Positions 36,110-46,359 of a stretch of 64,000 bases of DNA are shown one piece after another. Position numbers and translations under genes: made by a program. The stretch is from Bacteroides sp. (GTDB lineage: Bacteria; Bacteroidota; Bacteroidia; Bacteroidales; Bacteroidaceae). The stretch spans positions 62,001-126,000 of the forward strand of contig SUXW01000003.1 of NCBI GenBank assembly GCA_015060765.1. The letters are read 5' to 3'. The first letter of the stretch is position 1. Each line of letters opens with the position of its first letter. Under the pieces are notes generated by a model. The model saw only the letters and a program-made list of their open reading frames with translations. It was not told the origin of the DNA and made no database searches.

Positions 36110-37132
36110 ATGAAGAAAAGTTTTCAAATAGCAGCAGTGTTGGTGGCTGCTATGTTGGGTGCCTGTTCAGGTGGTGAAAAGAAAGAAGCAGAAAACGCTG
36201 TTGTATCCGAAAAACCGACCGTTAAGTTGGCAACTGTAAATTCCCGTGATGTGGAACAGGTTGGCGAATACACAGCCACTGTGGAAGCGGAAGCAAAGAA
36301 CAACATCGCTCCAACAGCTCCGGGGCGTATCAGCCAGATTTTTGTGGAAGTAGGCGACTATGTACGCAAGGGGCAGAAATTGGTGCAGATGGATGCTGCT
36401 AACCTCACTCAGATGAAGTTGCAGTTGGATAATCAGGAAAAGGAATTCAACCGTGTGGACGAATTGTATAAAGTAGGTGGCGCTTCCAAATCAGAGTGGG
36501 ATGCAGCTAAGACCAATTTGGATGTTCGTCGTTCTTCTTATGAGAACTTGCTGGAAAACACTCAATTGGTAAGCCCGTTGAACGGTGTCGTTACTGCCCG
36601 TAATTTCGATAACGGTGACCTGTATACTTCTACTCAAATGCCGGTATTGGTGGTAGAACAAATCACTCCGGTGAAATTGATGGTGAACGTTTCTGAACCT
36701 AATTTTCCGAAGGTAACTAAGGGTATGCCTGTAACCGTGAAACTTGATGTATACGAAGGTGAAGAATTCGAAGGTAAGGTAAGCTTGGTTTATCCTACCA
36801 TCGATGCCGCTACTCATACTTTCCCGGTAGAAGTAATCTTGGCTAATGCTAACCAACGTGTTCGTCCGGGTATGTTTGCTCGTGTAACCATGAACTTCGG
36901 TACCAAGAATCACGTGGTAGTTCCCGATCAGGCTATTGTTAAGCGTGCCGGTTCTGGCGACCGTTTTGTATATGTATACAACAATGGCAAGGTATCTTAT
37001 AATAAGGTAGAGTTAGGCCGTCGTTTGGATACAGAATACGAATTGGTTTCAGGTGTAGAAAACAACGCTCAAGTAGTGATTGCAGGTCAGACTCGTTTGG
37101 CCGATGGCGTAGAAGTAGAAGTAATCCAATAA
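36110..37132 (+). CDS. RND efflux periplasmic adaptor (membrane fusion protein), lipoprotein
   Basis: 340 residues; lipoprotein signal with VAAMLGACSGG (Cys about 19). Short alpha-hairpin: lipoyl half-motif NIAPTAPGRISQIFVEVGDYVRKGQKLVQMD, a coiled region MKLQLDNQEKEFNRVDELYKVGG, the second lipoyl half NTQLVSPLNGVVTARNFDNGDLY, then the barrel and membrane-proximal domains. It joins the RND pump to the TolC-like channel. Operon position 27 bp after tolC and 27 bp before the pump. Confidence 0.94.
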   Translation: MKKSFQIAAVLVAAMLGACSGGEKKEAENAVVSEKPTVKLATVNSRDVEQVGEYTATVEAEAKNNIAPTAPGRISQIFVEVGDYVRKGQKLVQMDAANLTQMKLQLDNQEKEFNRVDELYKVGGASKSEWDAAKTNLDVRRSSYENLLENTQLVSPLNGVVTARNFDNGDLYTSTQMPVLVVEQITPVKLMVNVSEPNFPKVTKGMPVTVKLDVYEGEEFEGKVSLVYPTIDAATHTFPVEVILANANQRVRPGMFARVTMNFGTKNHVVVPDQAIVKRAGSGDRFVYVYNNGKVSYNKVELGRRLDTEYELVSGVENNAQVVIAGQTRLADGVEVEVIQ

Positions 37133-37159
37133 TCCTTTAACCTCTTTAATTAAACGACT

Positions 37160-40100
37160 ATGAGTTTATACGAAGGTTCGGTTAAAAGACCGATTATGAC
37201 CACGCTCTGCTTTGTGGCAGTTGCGATTTTTGGTCTGTTCTCTTTGTCCCGCTTGCCTATCGACTTGCTTCCGGACATTGAGACAAATACCATCATGGTA
37301 ATGACATCCTATCAGGGTGCCAGTGCCTCTGATATTGAAAATAACGTGACCCGTCCGTTGGAAAATACCTTGAACTCGGTAGAACACTTGAAGCACATCA
37401 CTTCAAAGTCTTCCGAAGGTATCTCTATCGTAACATTGGAATTTGAATTCGGTTATGATATCGACGTGCTTACCAATGATGTACGCGATAAACTGGATAT
37501 GGTTACTTCGGCACTTCCTGACGAAGTGAACACTCCGATCATCTTCAAATTCAGTACCGACATGATTCCTATCTTGATGTTGTCCGTACAAGCCGACGAA
37601 AGCCAGCCTGCACTTTACAAGATTTTGGACGATGCGGTAGTGAACCCCTTGGCTCGTGTTCCGGGTGTAGGTACGGTATCTATTGCAGGTGCCCCACAAC
37701 GTGAAATCAACGTATATTGCGACCCAAACAAACTCGATGCTTATAACCTTTCTATCGAAACCATCAGTGGAATTATCAGTGCCGAAAACCGTAACGTTCC
37801 AGGTGGTACATTCGATGTGGGTAGCGATACTTATTCTCTTCGTGTAGAAGGTGAATTCAACGATCCGAAGGAAATGGAAAACATCATTGTTGGTTCACAC
37901 AATGGTGCAGCCGTTTACTTGCGCGATGTAGCTACCGTACAGGACGGTGTACAAGAACGTGCACAACGTACATTTAATAATGGTGTAGAAGGTGCGATGA
38001 TTATCGTTCAGAAGCAGACTGGTGGTAACTCGGTAGAAATCTCCAACCGAGTAATGGAAATGCTTCCGCAATTGCAGAAGACCTTGCCGAGCGACGTGAA
38101 ATTGGGTATCATTGTAAATACCTCTGATAACATCTTGAATACCATCAACAGTTTGGCCGAAACCATTGCGTATGCCATGTTGTTTGTGGTGCTCGTAGTA
38201 TTCGTTTTCTTGGGCCGTTGGCGTGCTACCGTTATCATCTGTATCACTATCCCGATGTCGTTGGTGGGTTCTTTCATCTATTTGGGAATCATCGACGGTG
38301 GTTCTTTGAACATCATCTCTCTGTCGTGTCTCTCCATTGCGATTGGTTCGGTGGTGGACGACGCCATTGTAGTATTGGAAAACGTGACCACCCACATCGA
38401 ACGTGGTGCCGAGCCTAAACAGGCGGCTATTCACGGAACGAACGAAGTGGCAATTTCGGTAATTGCGTCTACGTTGACTATGATTGCCGTGTTCTTCCCA
38501 TTGACCATGGTAACCGGTATGGCCGGTGTGTTGTTCGAACAATTGGGTTGGATGATGTGTGTGATTATGACCATCTCTACTATCTCAGCCTTGTCGTTCA
38601 CTCCAATGATGTGTGCTTACTTCCTGAAACTGCAAAAGAAACCAAGCAAGATTTTCTTGGCATTCTACAAGCCTATTGAACGTACTTTGGATAAGTTGGA
38701 CGATTGGTATAAGAAACGTTTGGATTGGGCCGTTCGTCATCGTAAGACTGTATTCTTGGGTTGTGTGGCCTTCTTTGTGTTGAGCTGTTTGTGTGCAACC
38801 AGCATCGGTACCGAATTCTTCCCATCTCAAGATAATGGTCGTATTGGTGTAACCTTGAAGTTGCCTATTGGTGCCCGCGTAGAACGTGCCCAAGAATTGG
38901 CTTCTGAATTGGCTGGCAAATGGATGGATCGTTATCAAGGTGTGATGAAAGTATGTAACTATCGTGTGGGTCAGGCCGACTCTGATAATACCTTCGCTTC
39001 TATGCAGGATAACGGTAGCCACATCATATCATTCAACATCAGTTTGGTAAGTGTAGAAGACCGTGAAGTAGGCTTGGAACAGATTTGTAACGAGATGCGT
39101 GCGGATATGAACGATTATCCCGAACTCGACGAAGCCCAGGTATTGATGGGCGGTGGAGGCGGTGGTATGGGCGGACAGTCTACTGCCGACTTCGAAATCT
39201 ATGGTTACGACTTTGAAACGACCGACCGCTTGGCTGCCGAATTGCAGAGCAAACTCTTGAAAGTGGAAGGTGTCAGCGAAGTGAACATCAGCCGCGAAGA
39301 TTACCAACCGGAATATCAGGTTGATTTTGACCGCGAAAAGTTAGCACTCCATGGCTTGAATCTTTCTACTGCAGCTACCTACTTGCGTAACCGTGTGAAT
39401 GGTGCCTTGGCAACTTATTATCGTGAAGACGGTGATGAGTACGATGTGAAAGTGCGTTATGCTCCCGAACACCGTACCAGCATTGAGGACTTGGAAAATA
39501 TCCTTATCTATTCACCGACAACTGGAAAAGGCGTTCGTGTAAAAGATTTGGGTAAGGTAGTGGAACGTTCCAATCCGCCTACTATCGAACGTAAGGACCG
39601 TGAACGTGTAGTAACCGTATCGGCTGTTATCTCTGGTGCTCCGTTGGGCGATGTAGCTGCTGCCGGTAATGCAATCATTGATGAAATGGAAATACCTGCA
39701 GGTATCAGTATCCAGATTTCTGGTTCTTTCGAAGACCAACAGGATTCGTTTGCCGACCTTGGTGTGTTGGGTGTCCTGATCATTATCTTGGTATTCATCG
39801 TGATGGCTGCCCAGTTCGAATCGTTGAGCTATCCGTTCATCATCATGTTCTCCATTCCGTTTGCGTTCAGTGGTATCTTGATGGCCTTGTTCTTCACCGG
39901 TACTACCCTCAACGTAATGAGTATGCTCGGTGGTATCATGTTGATTGGTATTGTAGTAAAGAACGGTATCGTGCTCATCGACTATACCATGTTGTGTCGC
40001 GAACGCGGTATGTCGGCTCTTCATTCAGCTGTTGTAGCAGGTCGTAGCCGTCTCCGTCCGGTGTTGATGACTACATTGACCACTATCCTTGGTATGGTTC

Positions 40101-40333
40101 CGATGGCTATCAGTTCTGGTGAAGGTTCCGAAATGTGGCGCCCGCTTGGTGTATCTGTAATTGGCGGTCTGGCAGTTTCGACTATCTTGACGTTGATTCT
40201 TGTTCCGGTGCTTTACTGCTCATTTGCTGGTACAGGTATCCAGAACAAACGTAAGGCTTTGAAGAAGCAACGTATGCTGAACGAATACTACCAGAGCCAT
40301 AAGGATAAGATGACTAAAGCTAAAAAACAATAA
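37160..40333 (+). CDS. RND multidrug efflux pump, inner-membrane subunit (AcrB/HAE1-like)
   Basis: 1057 residues, standard RND length. First helix then SRLPIDLLPDIETNTIMVMTSYQGASASDIENNVTRPLE; helix-4 region with proton-relay motif SIAIGSVVDDAIVVLENV; helix-10 region GIMLIGIVVKNGIVLIDY. The Asp-Asp pair and the Lys/Asn in these helices fit the HAE1 (drug) group more than heavy-metal pumps. An unusual glycine-rich loop (LMGGGGGGMGGQST) lies in the second periplasmic half. Tripartite with the two preceding genes; PII-like gene follows 20 bp later. Confidence 0.95.
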   Translation: MSLYEGSVKRPIMTTLCFVAVAIFGLFSLSRLPIDLLPDIETNTIMVMTSYQGASASDIENNVTRPLENTLNSVEHLKHITSKSSEGISIVTLEFEFGYDIDVLTNDVRDKLDMVTSALPDEVNTPIIFKFSTDMIPILMLSVQADESQPALYKILDDAVVNPLARVPGVGTVSIAGAPQREINVYCDPNKLDAYNLSIETISGIISAENRNVPGGTFDVGSDTYSLRVEGEFNDPKEMENIIVGSHNGAAVYLRDVATVQDGVQERAQRTFNNGVEGAMIIVQKQTGGNSVEISNRVMEMLPQLQKTLPSDVKLGIIVNTSDNILNTINSLAETIAYAMLFVVLVVFVFLGRWRATVIICITIPMSLVGSFIYLGIIDGGSLNIISLSCLSIAIGSVVDDAIVVLENVTTHIERGAEPKQAAIHGTNEVAISVIASTLTMIAVFFPLTMVTGMAGVLFEQLGWMMCVIMTISTISALSFTPMMCAYFLKLQKKPSKIFLAFYKPIERTLDKLDDWYKKRLDWAVRHRKTVFLGCVAFFVLSCLCATSIGTEFFPSQDNGRIGVTLKLPIGARVERAQELASELAGKWMDRYQGVMKVCNYRVGQADSDNTFASMQDNGSHIISFNISLVSVEDREVGLEQICNEMRADMNDYPELDEAQVLMGGGGGGMGGQSTADFEIYGYDFETTDRLAAELQSKLLKVEGVSEVNISREDYQPEYQVDFDREKLALHGLNLSTAATYLRNRVNGALATYYREDGDEYDVKVRYAPEHRTSIEDLENILIYSPTTGKGVRVKDLGKVVERSNPPTIERKDRERVVTVSAVISGAPLGDVAAAGNAIIDEMEIPAGISIQISGSFEDQQDSFADLGVLGVLIIILVFIVMAAQFESLSYPFIIMFSIPFAFSGILMALFFTGTTLNVMSMLGGIMLIGIVVKNGIVLIDYTMLCRERGMSALHSAVVAGRSRLRPVLMTTLTTILGMVPMAISSGEGSEMWRPLGVSVIGGLAVSTILTLILVPVLYCSFAGTGIQNKRKALKKQRMLNEYYQSHKDKMTKAKKQ

Positions 40334-40353
40334 TATAGAAAATAAATCAGATT

Positions 40354-40647
40354 ATGAAATCAGTAATGATTACTTTCGACCAAGCGTTTTACGAACGAAT
40401 CATCCAAACGCTCGACCGCTTGAATTGTCGTGGATTCAGTTATTGGCAGCAAGTGCAGGGACGTGGTAGCAAGACCGGTGAACCTCACTACGGTAGCCAT
40501 GCGTGGCCCAGTATGTGTTCGGCCATCATGACGGTAGTCGATGATGCTCGTGTAGAACCATTGCTTAAAGCTCTTCATGCCATGGATGAAGAAACCGAGA
40601 TGCTCGGTCTTCGCGCTTTTGTTTGGAACATTGAACAGAGTATTTGA
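40354..40647 (+). CDS. PII-like small regulatory protein linked to the RND pump
   Basis: 97 residues with the ferredoxin-like beta-alpha-beta arrangement and size of PII-like proteins: MKSVMITFDQAFYERIIQTLDRLNCRGFSYWQQVQGRG reads as strand, helix, strand, then the short T-loop-like GSKTGEPHYGSHAWPSM, and SAIMTVVDDARVEPLLKALHAM as the second strand and helix. The classic PII uridylylation tyrosine and nucleotide-binding glycines are not all recognisable, so it is PII-like and not GlnB. It is 20 bp after the pump gene and before the terminator, hence in the efflux operon. It may sense a nucleotide or ion and modulate the pump; inference only. Confidence 0.7.
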   Translation: MKSVMITFDQAFYERIIQTLDRLNCRGFSYWQQVQGRGSKTGEPHYGSHAWPSMCSAIMTVVDDARVEPLLKALHAMDEETEMLGLRAFVWNIEQSI

Positions 40648-40654
40648 TAAAATG

Positions 40655-40685
40655 AAAAAGAGATGCTGCGGCATCTCTTTTTTTA
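40655..40685 (+). terminator. Terminator of the efflux operon
   Basis: 12-bp perfect stem (40655-40666 with 40671-40682), loop TGCG, T run continuing to 40684. The A-rich 5' side would also terminate the convergent nadK. Confidence 0.9.
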
Positions 40686-40710
40686 TTTCTTTTCTTATGT
40701 TGGGGATGAA

Positions 40711-41580
40711 TTATTCTCTTCCGTCTGCTCCCCACATCATTTTTTCTCTTAATGTGTGAAAGAATACGTGGTTCATACGTTTCACCACTTTAATTTGATA
40801 GGGAGCTTTCCGGATGGTGAGGCGGGTTCCTTCCTTGCATGTCTCGCTTCGTCCGTCTATGGCGATTAAGAAATTGTGGCTGCGGCTTTCCACATCGAGT
40901 GTAATCTCCCAATCGTCGTTGATGACAATGGGACGGACATTCAAACTGTGTGGTGCAACAGGAGTGATGGCAATGGTATTGCTGTGGGGGACAATGATTG
41001 GACCACCGATGCTTAAAGAATATGCAGTAGATCCCGTTGGAGTGGCTATGACCAATCCGTCTGCCTGATAGGTGGTTAATGGTGCACCGTTAATGGCGGC
41101 ATGGATGGCAATCATGGATGAACTGTCGCGTTTCAGAATGGCAATTTCATTCAATCCAAAGGGGTATCCTTTTAATGCTTGTCCTTGGCAGGTAACTTGT
41201 AGCACACTCCGGTCTTCTACCTTATAATTATGATTATAGATGTCTTCAATGGTCTCTTCCATGTCGTTGGGGGAAACATCTGCCAAAAATCCTAATCGTC
41301 CGGTGTTGATGCCTAAAATAGGAATGTTTTTGTCACCTACCCGACTGGCTGCTTTCAGAAATGTACCGTCACCTCCTATGCTGAAAATCATGTCGGCTTC
41401 AAAATGATCGCCACTAAATGTGTTTGCAGTAAGTTTCATGTGCTGCTCTTTAGTCAAGAAATCATAAAATTCATCACAGATGAAAACTTCTGCCTTGCGT
41501 TGTTGTAGAATGGAAAGTAATCGTTCTATATGAACGGATTTCTTTGCTTGGTATGTATTTCCGAACAATGCAAATTTCAT
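40711..41580 (-). CDS. nadK: NAD kinase
   Basis: 289 residues from the ATG at 41580 ([11 protein letters not shown]); the frame upstream extends over the promoter and into pdxJ and is rejected. Phosphorylates NAD to NADP. Signature [12 protein letters not shown] with the catalytic Asp, plus the family's [15 protein letters not shown] and [21 protein letters not shown] motifs. Divergent from pdxJ with an overlapping promoter palindrome. Convergent with the efflux operon. Confidence 0.95.
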   Translation of the reverse strand: MKFALFGNTYQAKKSVHIERLLSILQQRKAEVFICDEFYDFLTKEQHMKLTANTFSGDHFEADMIFSIGGDGTFLKAASRVGDKNIPILGINTGRLGFLADVSPNDMEETIEDIYNHNYKVEDRSVLQVTCQGQALKGYPFGLNEIAILKRDSSSMIAIHAAINGAPLTTYQADGLVIATPTGSTAYSLSIGGPIIVPHSNTIAITPVAPHSLNVRPIVINDDWEITLDVESRSHNFLIAIDGRSETCKEGTRLTIRKAPYQIKVVKRMNHVFFHTLREKMMWGADGRE

Positions 41581-41610
41581 GTGTAATTCTTTATTGTTAA
41601 TAATTTTATC

Positions 41611-41653
41611 TATCTTTGCTGCAAAGATAATAATAGTTTGACAAGATGACAAA
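41611..41653. promoter_or_regulatory. Divergent nadK/pdxJ promoters forming a palindrome
   Basis: TATCTTTG (41611-41618, plus) and its mirror CAAAGATA (41622-41629, TATCTTTG on the minus strand) meet face to face in a 19-bp palindrome with a single central base. The minus-strand box has a -33 TTTG at 41650-41653 with exactly 20 bp spacing, inside the first codons of pdxJ (start 41646). The plus-strand box lies 28 bp before pdxJ. Confidence 0.7.
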
Positions 41654-42359
41654 GTTAAGTGTAAATATCAATAAGATAGCTACTCTCCGAAATGCGCGGG
41701 GGGGCAATAACCCCGATGTAGTAAAAGTAGCGTTGGATTGCGAACGTTTCGGAGCACAAGGTATTACCGTTCATCCTCGTCCTGATGAACGTCATATCCG
41801 AAAGAGTGATGTATATGCGCTTAGACCACTCTTGACTACTGAATTTAATATGGAAGGTTTTCCAAGCAATGAATTCGTGGATTTGGTGTTGGAGGTCAAA
41901 CCTCATCAAGTGACATTGGTACCGGATTCCCCCGAACAGATAACATCAAATGCAGGATGGGATACGAAAAAGAATTTTTCCTTTTTATCAGATTTGATGG
42001 TTCTTTTTGGTAATGCAGGTATTCGTACTTCCATATTTGTAGGTACCGATGTTGAAATGATAGAATATGCGGCCAAGACAGGAGCCGATCGGGTTGAATT
42101 ATACACGGAACCTTATGCGTCTTTATATTCGCAGAATCCGGAAATGGCTATCTCGCCATTTGTTAAGGCTGCCGAGGCTGTCCGTAGCTTGGGAATGGGA
42201 TTGAATGCGGGTCATGACCTGAGCTTGGAAAATTTAAAGTATATGCACGATTGTATTCCATGGTTGGATGAGGTCTCAATCGGTCATGCATTGGTATGCG
42301 ATGCTTTGTATTTGGGATTGGAGAAGACTATTCAGGAATATCGGAATTGTTTAAAATAA
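41646..42359 (+). CDS. pdxJ: Pyridoxine 5'-phosphate synthase
   Basis: 237 residues, normal for PdxJ, a TIM barrel that condenses 1-deoxyxylulose 5-phosphate with 3-amino-2-oxopropyl phosphate. Motifs: [58 protein letters not shown] and [14 protein letters not shown]. The N-terminal RNARG segment contains a run of seven G bases in DNA (about 41698-41704). First gene of a likely transcript with the DJ-1, ispD and recG genes (gaps of 6 and 3 bp, then overlap). Confidence 0.97.
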   Translation: MTKLSVNINKIATLRNARGGNNPDVVKVALDCERFGAQGITVHPRPDERHIRKSDVYALRPLLTTEFNMEGFPSNEFVDLVLEVKPHQVTLVPDSPEQITSNAGWDTKKNFSFLSDLMVLFGNAGIRTSIFVGTDVEMIEYAAKTGADRVELYTEPYASLYSQNPEMAISPFVKAAEAVRSLGMGLNAGHDLSLENLKYMHDCIPWLDEVSIGHALVCDALYLGLEKTIQEYRNCLK

Positions 42360-42365
42360 AAGCTT

Positions 42366-42914
42366 ATGAAAACCATTTATGTCTTTTTGGCCGACGGATT
42401 TGAAGAAGTGGAAGCGATTACGCCTATTGACGTGTTGCGCCGTGCCGGTTTGAACGTAATAACAGTTTCTGTAAAGAATGAACGGATAGTGACCGGTGCT
42501 CATGGTATGGCTGTAACGGCTGATATATTGTTCGAGGATATAGATCAGGAAGCCGATATGCTCTTGCTACCAGGAGGCATGCCGGGAGCAAGTAACTTGG
42601 ATGCACATCCGGGATTAAGTGAACTTATTCTACAATATGCAGCATCCTCTAAACCGTTGGCGGCTATTTGTGCAGCTCCGTTAGTGTTTGGTAAACGAAA
42701 TCTGTTGGTCGGCAAAAGAGCAACGTGCTATCCGGGATTCGAAGAGTTTTTGTATGGTGCCGACTATACAGCCGCTCTTGTGGAACAGGATGCTAATTTC
42801 ATAACAGCAAAAGGACCGGGTGCCGCTTTTGCTTTTGCTTTTGCTATTGTCGAGATGTTCTGTGGCAAGGAATTGGCCGATGAACTCAAACAAGGCATGA
42901 TGATCGAAGGTTGA
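42366..42914 (+). CDS. DJ-1/PfpI-family protein (ThiJ/YajL-like)
   Basis: 182 residues of the DJ-1 superfamily fold. The nucleophile elbow AAICAAPLVFGK places the reactive cysteine at 102; Glu16 in DGFEEVEAITP supports it. GMPGASNLDAHPG is the usual substrate-side loop. Members are proposed deglycases or oxidative-stress chaperones; true activity is debated. 6 bp after pdxJ and 3 bp before ispD, so co-transcribed. Confidence 0.9.
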   Translation: MKTIYVFLADGFEEVEAITPIDVLRRAGLNVITVSVKNERIVTGAHGMAVTADILFEDIDQEADMLLLPGGMPGASNLDAHPGLSELILQYAASSKPLAAICAAPLVFGKRNLLVGKRATCYPGFEEFLYGADYTAALVEQDANFITAKGPGAAFAFAFAIVEMFCGKELADELKQGMMIEG

Positions 42915-42917
42915 TGC

Positions 42918-43583
42918 ATGAAAAAACATGTCATTGTAGTGGCTGGAGGAAAGGGACTCCGAATGGGTGGGGAAATACCGAAACAATTTCTGCCTGTTGG
43001 AGGAAGACCGGTATTGATGCGTACGCTGGAAGCATTCTATGCTTACGACCCTTCCATGCATATTATATTGGTCTTGCCCGAAAGTCAGCAGGAATACTGG
43101 AGAAATCTTTGTCGTGAATATAACTTTACTTTGCCACACGAAGTGGCCGATGGTGGGGAAACTCGTTTTCATTCAGTGAAGAATGGCTTGAGTCTGGTGC
43201 ATGGAGAAGGATGGGTCGGAGTGCACGATGGCGTCCGTCCTTTTGTTTCACAAACGGTCATCAGCCGTTGTTATCAGGAAGCGAAAAGTAAACAAGCGGT
43301 CATACCGGTGATTGGAGTGGTGGAAACGGTTCGCTGTTTGACAGAGAATGGCAGTAAAACGGTTCCACGGGATAATTATCGGTTGGTTCAGACTCCACAA
43401 GTGTTCGATGTGGCATTACTCCGACGTGCATATACCCAAGAATATTCAGAGCATTTTACAGACGATGCTTCAGTTGTCGAGGCATTGGGCGAATGTGTGC
43501 ACTTGGTGGAAGGTAATCGTGAAAACATCAAGATTACCACTCCTTATGATTTGAAATTGGCAGAAGTGTTATGTTTGACATAA
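42918..43583 (+). CDS. ispD: 2-C-methyl-D-erythritol 4-phosphate cytidylyltransferase
   Basis: 221 residues. It transfers CMP to methylerythritol phosphate in the non-mevalonate isoprenoid pathway. CTP-binding loop [27 protein letters not shown] at the start, then DGVRPFVS and the C-terminal [31 protein letters not shown]. In the pdxJ-recG transcript; its last 13 bp overlap the recG start, suggesting translational coupling. Confidence 0.95.
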   Translation: MKKHVIVVAGGKGLRMGGEIPKQFLPVGGRPVLMRTLEAFYAYDPSMHIILVLPESQQEYWRNLCREYNFTLPHEVADGGETRFHSVKNGLSLVHGEGWVGVHDGVRPFVSQTVISRCYQEAKSKQAVIPVIGVVETVRCLTENGSKTVPRDNYRLVQTPQVFDVALLRRAYTQEYSEHFTDDASVVEALGECVHLVEGNRENIKITTPYDLKLAEVLCLT

Positions 43584-45667
43584 CCACGCGTGACATCAAA
43601 TATTTGCAAGGCGTAGGACCTCAACGGGCCGCTATGCTGAACAAGGAATTGGGAATTTATTCCTTATATGACTTGTTGTATTATTTCCCTTATAAATATG
43701 TAGACCGCAGTCGTCTGTACTATATTCATGAAATAGACGGCAACATGCCTTATATCCAACTGAAAGGCGAGATATTAAGCTTTGAAACGATGGGTGAAGG
43801 TCGGAACCGACGGTTGGTTGCTCATTTTTCGGATGGGACAGGGGTGGTCGATTTGGTATGGTTTCAAGGTATCAAGTATTTGGTGGGACGATATAAGGTA
43901 CACGAAGAATACATCGTTTTTGGAAAGCCTACGGTCTTTAATGGTCGTGTCAATATTGCACACCCCGAAGTGGAAGCGGCGGGAGAACTTACATTGTCGT
44001 CTATGGGACTCCAGCCTTATTATAATACGACAGAAAAAATGAAACGGGGAGGATTGAATTCTCATGCGATGGAGAAATTGATGAAGAATGCTTTTGCGCT
44101 TTTTCAATCTCCTATGGTGGAATCCTTGAGCGAAAAAGTGGTGAAGGAGCATCACTTGATGTCGCTGGATGAGGCTTTACACGCCATTCATTTCCCTCAA
44201 AACCCGGACCAGCTTCGAAGGGCTCAATACCGGTTGAAGTTTGAAGAACTTTTTTATATCCAGCTCAATATCCTGCGCTATGCCAAGGAGCGTCATCAGA
44301 AATACAGAGGCTTGCGCTTTGAAAAAGTGGGAGATGTCTTTAATACGTTCTATTCTCAAAATCTTCCTTTTCAGTTGACCGGTGCCCAGAAAAGGGTTAT
44401 CAAGGAAATAAGGAAGGATATGGGGAGTGGACGACAGATGAACCGACTTCTCCAAGGTGATGTGGGAAGTGGAAAGACATTGGTCGCCTTGATGTCCATG
44501 CTCATTGCTTTGGATAATGGTTATCAGGCTTGTATGATGGCACCGACCGAAATCCTGGCGGCACAGCATTATGATACCATCTCGCGTTTGTTGGCGGGTA
44601 TGGATGTAAGGGTGGAACTGTTGATGGGATCGGTCAAAGGAAAGAAAAGGGAAGAAATCCTGAAAGGATTGCTTACGGGCGATGTCCAGATATTGATAGG
44701 TACACATGCAGTCCTGGAAGATACGGTTGGCTTTGCTTCTCTCGGCATGGCTGTTATCGATGAACAACATCGGTTTGGAGTGGCGCAACGTGCTAAATTA
44801 TGGAGTAAGAATGCATGTCCTCCGCACGTGCTGGTCATGACAGCTACTCCCATACCCAGAACATTGGCTATGACTCTTTATGGCGATTTGGATGTATCGG
44901 TCATCGATGAACTGCCGCCCGGAAGAAAACCGATTCAGACCATTCATCAGTTTGATAACCGTCGCCCCAGCTTGTATGCCAGTATCCGGGGACAAATAGC
45001 CGAAGGACGACAGGTTTACGTCGTTTATCCTTTGATAAAGGAAAGCGAGAAAATCGATATCAAGAATCTGGAAGATGGATACGTTCATTTGTGTGAAGAA
45101 TTTCCCGATTGTCGGGTAAGCAAGGTGCATGGACAAATGAAGCCTGCCGAAAAGGATGAAGAAATGCAGCGTTTTGTGTCGGGAGAAACACAGATTATGG
45201 TAGCTACTACGGTAATCGAGGTGGGGGTGAATGTGCCCAATGCATCGGTCATGGTCATTGAGAATGCCGAACGGTTCGGCTTGTCGCAATTGCACCAACT
45301 CAGAGGCAGAGTCGGACGTGGAGCCGATCAGTCGTATTGCATTCTGGTGACAAGTTATAAATTGTCGGAAGAAACCCGTAAGCGGATCGAAATCATGGTG
45401 CAGACCAATGATGGTTTCGAAATTGCAGAGGCCGATTTGAAACTCAGAGGACCGGGGGATTTGGAAGGTACCCAACAAAGCGGAGTCGCTTTTGATTTGA
45501 AGATAGCCAATCTGGCACGCGACGGTCAAATGCTGCAATATGTCCGCGAGGTAGCCGGACGGATTATAGAAGAAGATCCTACAGAAACACTTCCCGAAAA
45601 TGCCGTGCTTTGGCAGCACTTGCAGTTATTGCGAAAAACGAATGTAAATTGGGCAGCTATCTCTTGA
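43571..45667 (+). CDS. recG: ATP-dependent DNA helicase RecG
   Basis: 698 residues, normal for RecG. N-terminal wedge/OB domain ([34 protein letters not shown]), then helicase motor: Walker [18 protein letters not shown] box [13 protein letters not shown], motif [11 protein letters not shown], motif [11 protein letters not shown]. It remodels stalled replication forks and Holliday junctions. Last gene of the pdxJ transcript, with a 13-bp overlap with ispD. A weak hairpin (45690-45696 with 45707-45713) follows. Confidence 0.97.
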   Translation: MFDITTRDIKYLQGVGPQRAAMLNKELGIYSLYDLLYYFPYKYVDRSRLYYIHEIDGNMPYIQLKGEILSFETMGEGRNRRLVAHFSDGTGVVDLVWFQGIKYLVGRYKVHEEYIVFGKPTVFNGRVNIAHPEVEAAGELTLSSMGLQPYYNTTEKMKRGGLNSHAMEKLMKNAFALFQSPMVESLSEKVVKEHHLMSLDEALHAIHFPQNPDQLRRAQYRLKFEELFYIQLNILRYAKERHQKYRGLRFEKVGDVFNTFYSQNLPFQLTGAQKRVIKEIRKDMGSGRQMNRLLQGDVGSGKTLVALMSMLIALDNGYQACMMAPTEILAAQHYDTISRLLAGMDVRVELLMGSVKGKKREEILKGLLTGDVQILIGTHAVLEDTVGFASLGMAVIDEQHRFGVAQRAKLWSKNACPPHVLVMTATPIPRTLAMTLYGDLDVSVIDELPPGRKPIQTIHQFDNRRPSLYASIRGQIAEGRQVYVVYPLIKESEKIDIKNLEDGYVHLCEEFPDCRVSKVHGQMKPAEKDEEMQRFVSGETQIMVATTVIEVGVNVPNASVMVIENAERFGLSQLHQLRGRVGRGADQSYCILVTSYKLSEETRKRIEIMVQTNDGFEIAEADLKLRGPGDLEGTQQSGVAFDLKIANLARDGQMLQYVREVAGRIIEEDPTETLPENAVLWQHLQLLRKTNVNWAAIS

Positions 45668-45827
45668 TGAATGATTCAAAAGTGTTAAAATGTTATTTTA
45701 TGCTGCATAACATATTTTATCTAAAAATGCGGCTGTAGGTAATTCTAGACGATGTTTTGATGCTTTGAATAAGGCTGAGAAACTATAATTCTGTTAAACG
45801 GATATATGTTATATAAAATAAAAACAC

Positions 45828-45835
45828 TAACTTTG
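45828..45835 (+). promoter_or_regulatory. -7 element of ndk
   Basis: TAACTTTG, about 50 bp before the ndk start; no -33 TTTG at the expected spacing. Confidence 0.45.
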
Positions 45836-45884
45836 AATGATTTTTGATAGAATAGACTCTATATCTTAAGAACCCAGTTTGTAT

Positions 45885-46349
45885 ATGTTGGAAAAGACAT
45901 TGATTATATTGAAGCCTTGTACTTTGCAAAGAGGTTTGGTTGGTGAGATTATCAACCGGTTTGAGCGCAAAGGATTGCGCTTGGCTGGTATGAAAATGGT
46001 GCAGTTGACGGATGATGTATTGAGTGAACATTATGCCCATTTAAGTGAAAAGCCATTCTTCCAGCGGGTAAAGGATTCCATGATGGCTACTCCTGTTATT
46101 GTTTGTTGCTTGGAAGGAGTAGGGGCTATAGAGGCTGTTCGTATGATTACAGGACCTACTACAGGTCGTAAGGCTCCGGCAGGTACTATTCGGGGAGATT
46201 ACAGCATGAGTTTCCAGGAAAATATCGTTCATGCGTCCGATTCTCCAGAAACAGCCGAAGCGGAATTGAAGAGATTTTTTAAACCGGAAGAAATATTCGA
46301 ATACAAGCAGGCTACATTTGATTATTTGTATGCTAGTGATGAATATTGA
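45885..46349 (+). CDS. ndk: Nucleoside diphosphate kinase
   Basis: 154 residues from the ATG at 45885 (MLEKTLIILKPCTLQRG), preferred over an upstream TTG. It equilibrates NTP and NDP pools by ping-pong through a phospho-histidine. The active His116 lies in ENIVHASDS; NTP-site residues are in TGPTTGRKAPAGTIRGDYS. Close to the 46360 peptidase gene (10 bp gap). Confidence 0.96.
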   Translation: MLEKTLIILKPCTLQRGLVGEIINRFERKGLRLAGMKMVQLTDDVLSEHYAHLSEKPFFQRVKDSMMATPVIVCCLEGVGAIEAVRMITGPTTGRKAPAGTIRGDYSMSFQENIVHASDSPETAEAELKRFFKPEEIFEYKQATFDYLYASDEY

Positions 46350-46359
46350 TAAAGAGAAA

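Noticed and set aside
37895-38542. A minus-strand frame of 215 codons inside the RND pump gene
   Set aside because: Composition (His, Gln, Thr rich) is typical of antisense of a codon-biased gene; the plus-strand gene is unambiguous.
41698-41704. Seven-G run in pdxJ as a phase-variable tract
   Set aside because: The tract lies in a conserved catalytic-site segment (RNARGG) of an essential-type enzyme; length 7 is too short to indicate slippage control.
44798-45619. A 273-codon minus-strand frame inside recG
   Set aside because: Antisense to the RecG helicase domain; no independent signal.
45690-45713. Strong terminator after recG
   Set aside because: The stem is only 7 bp (ATGTTAT with ATAACAT) and lacks a T run, so it is recorded only as a weak hairpin in the recG entry.
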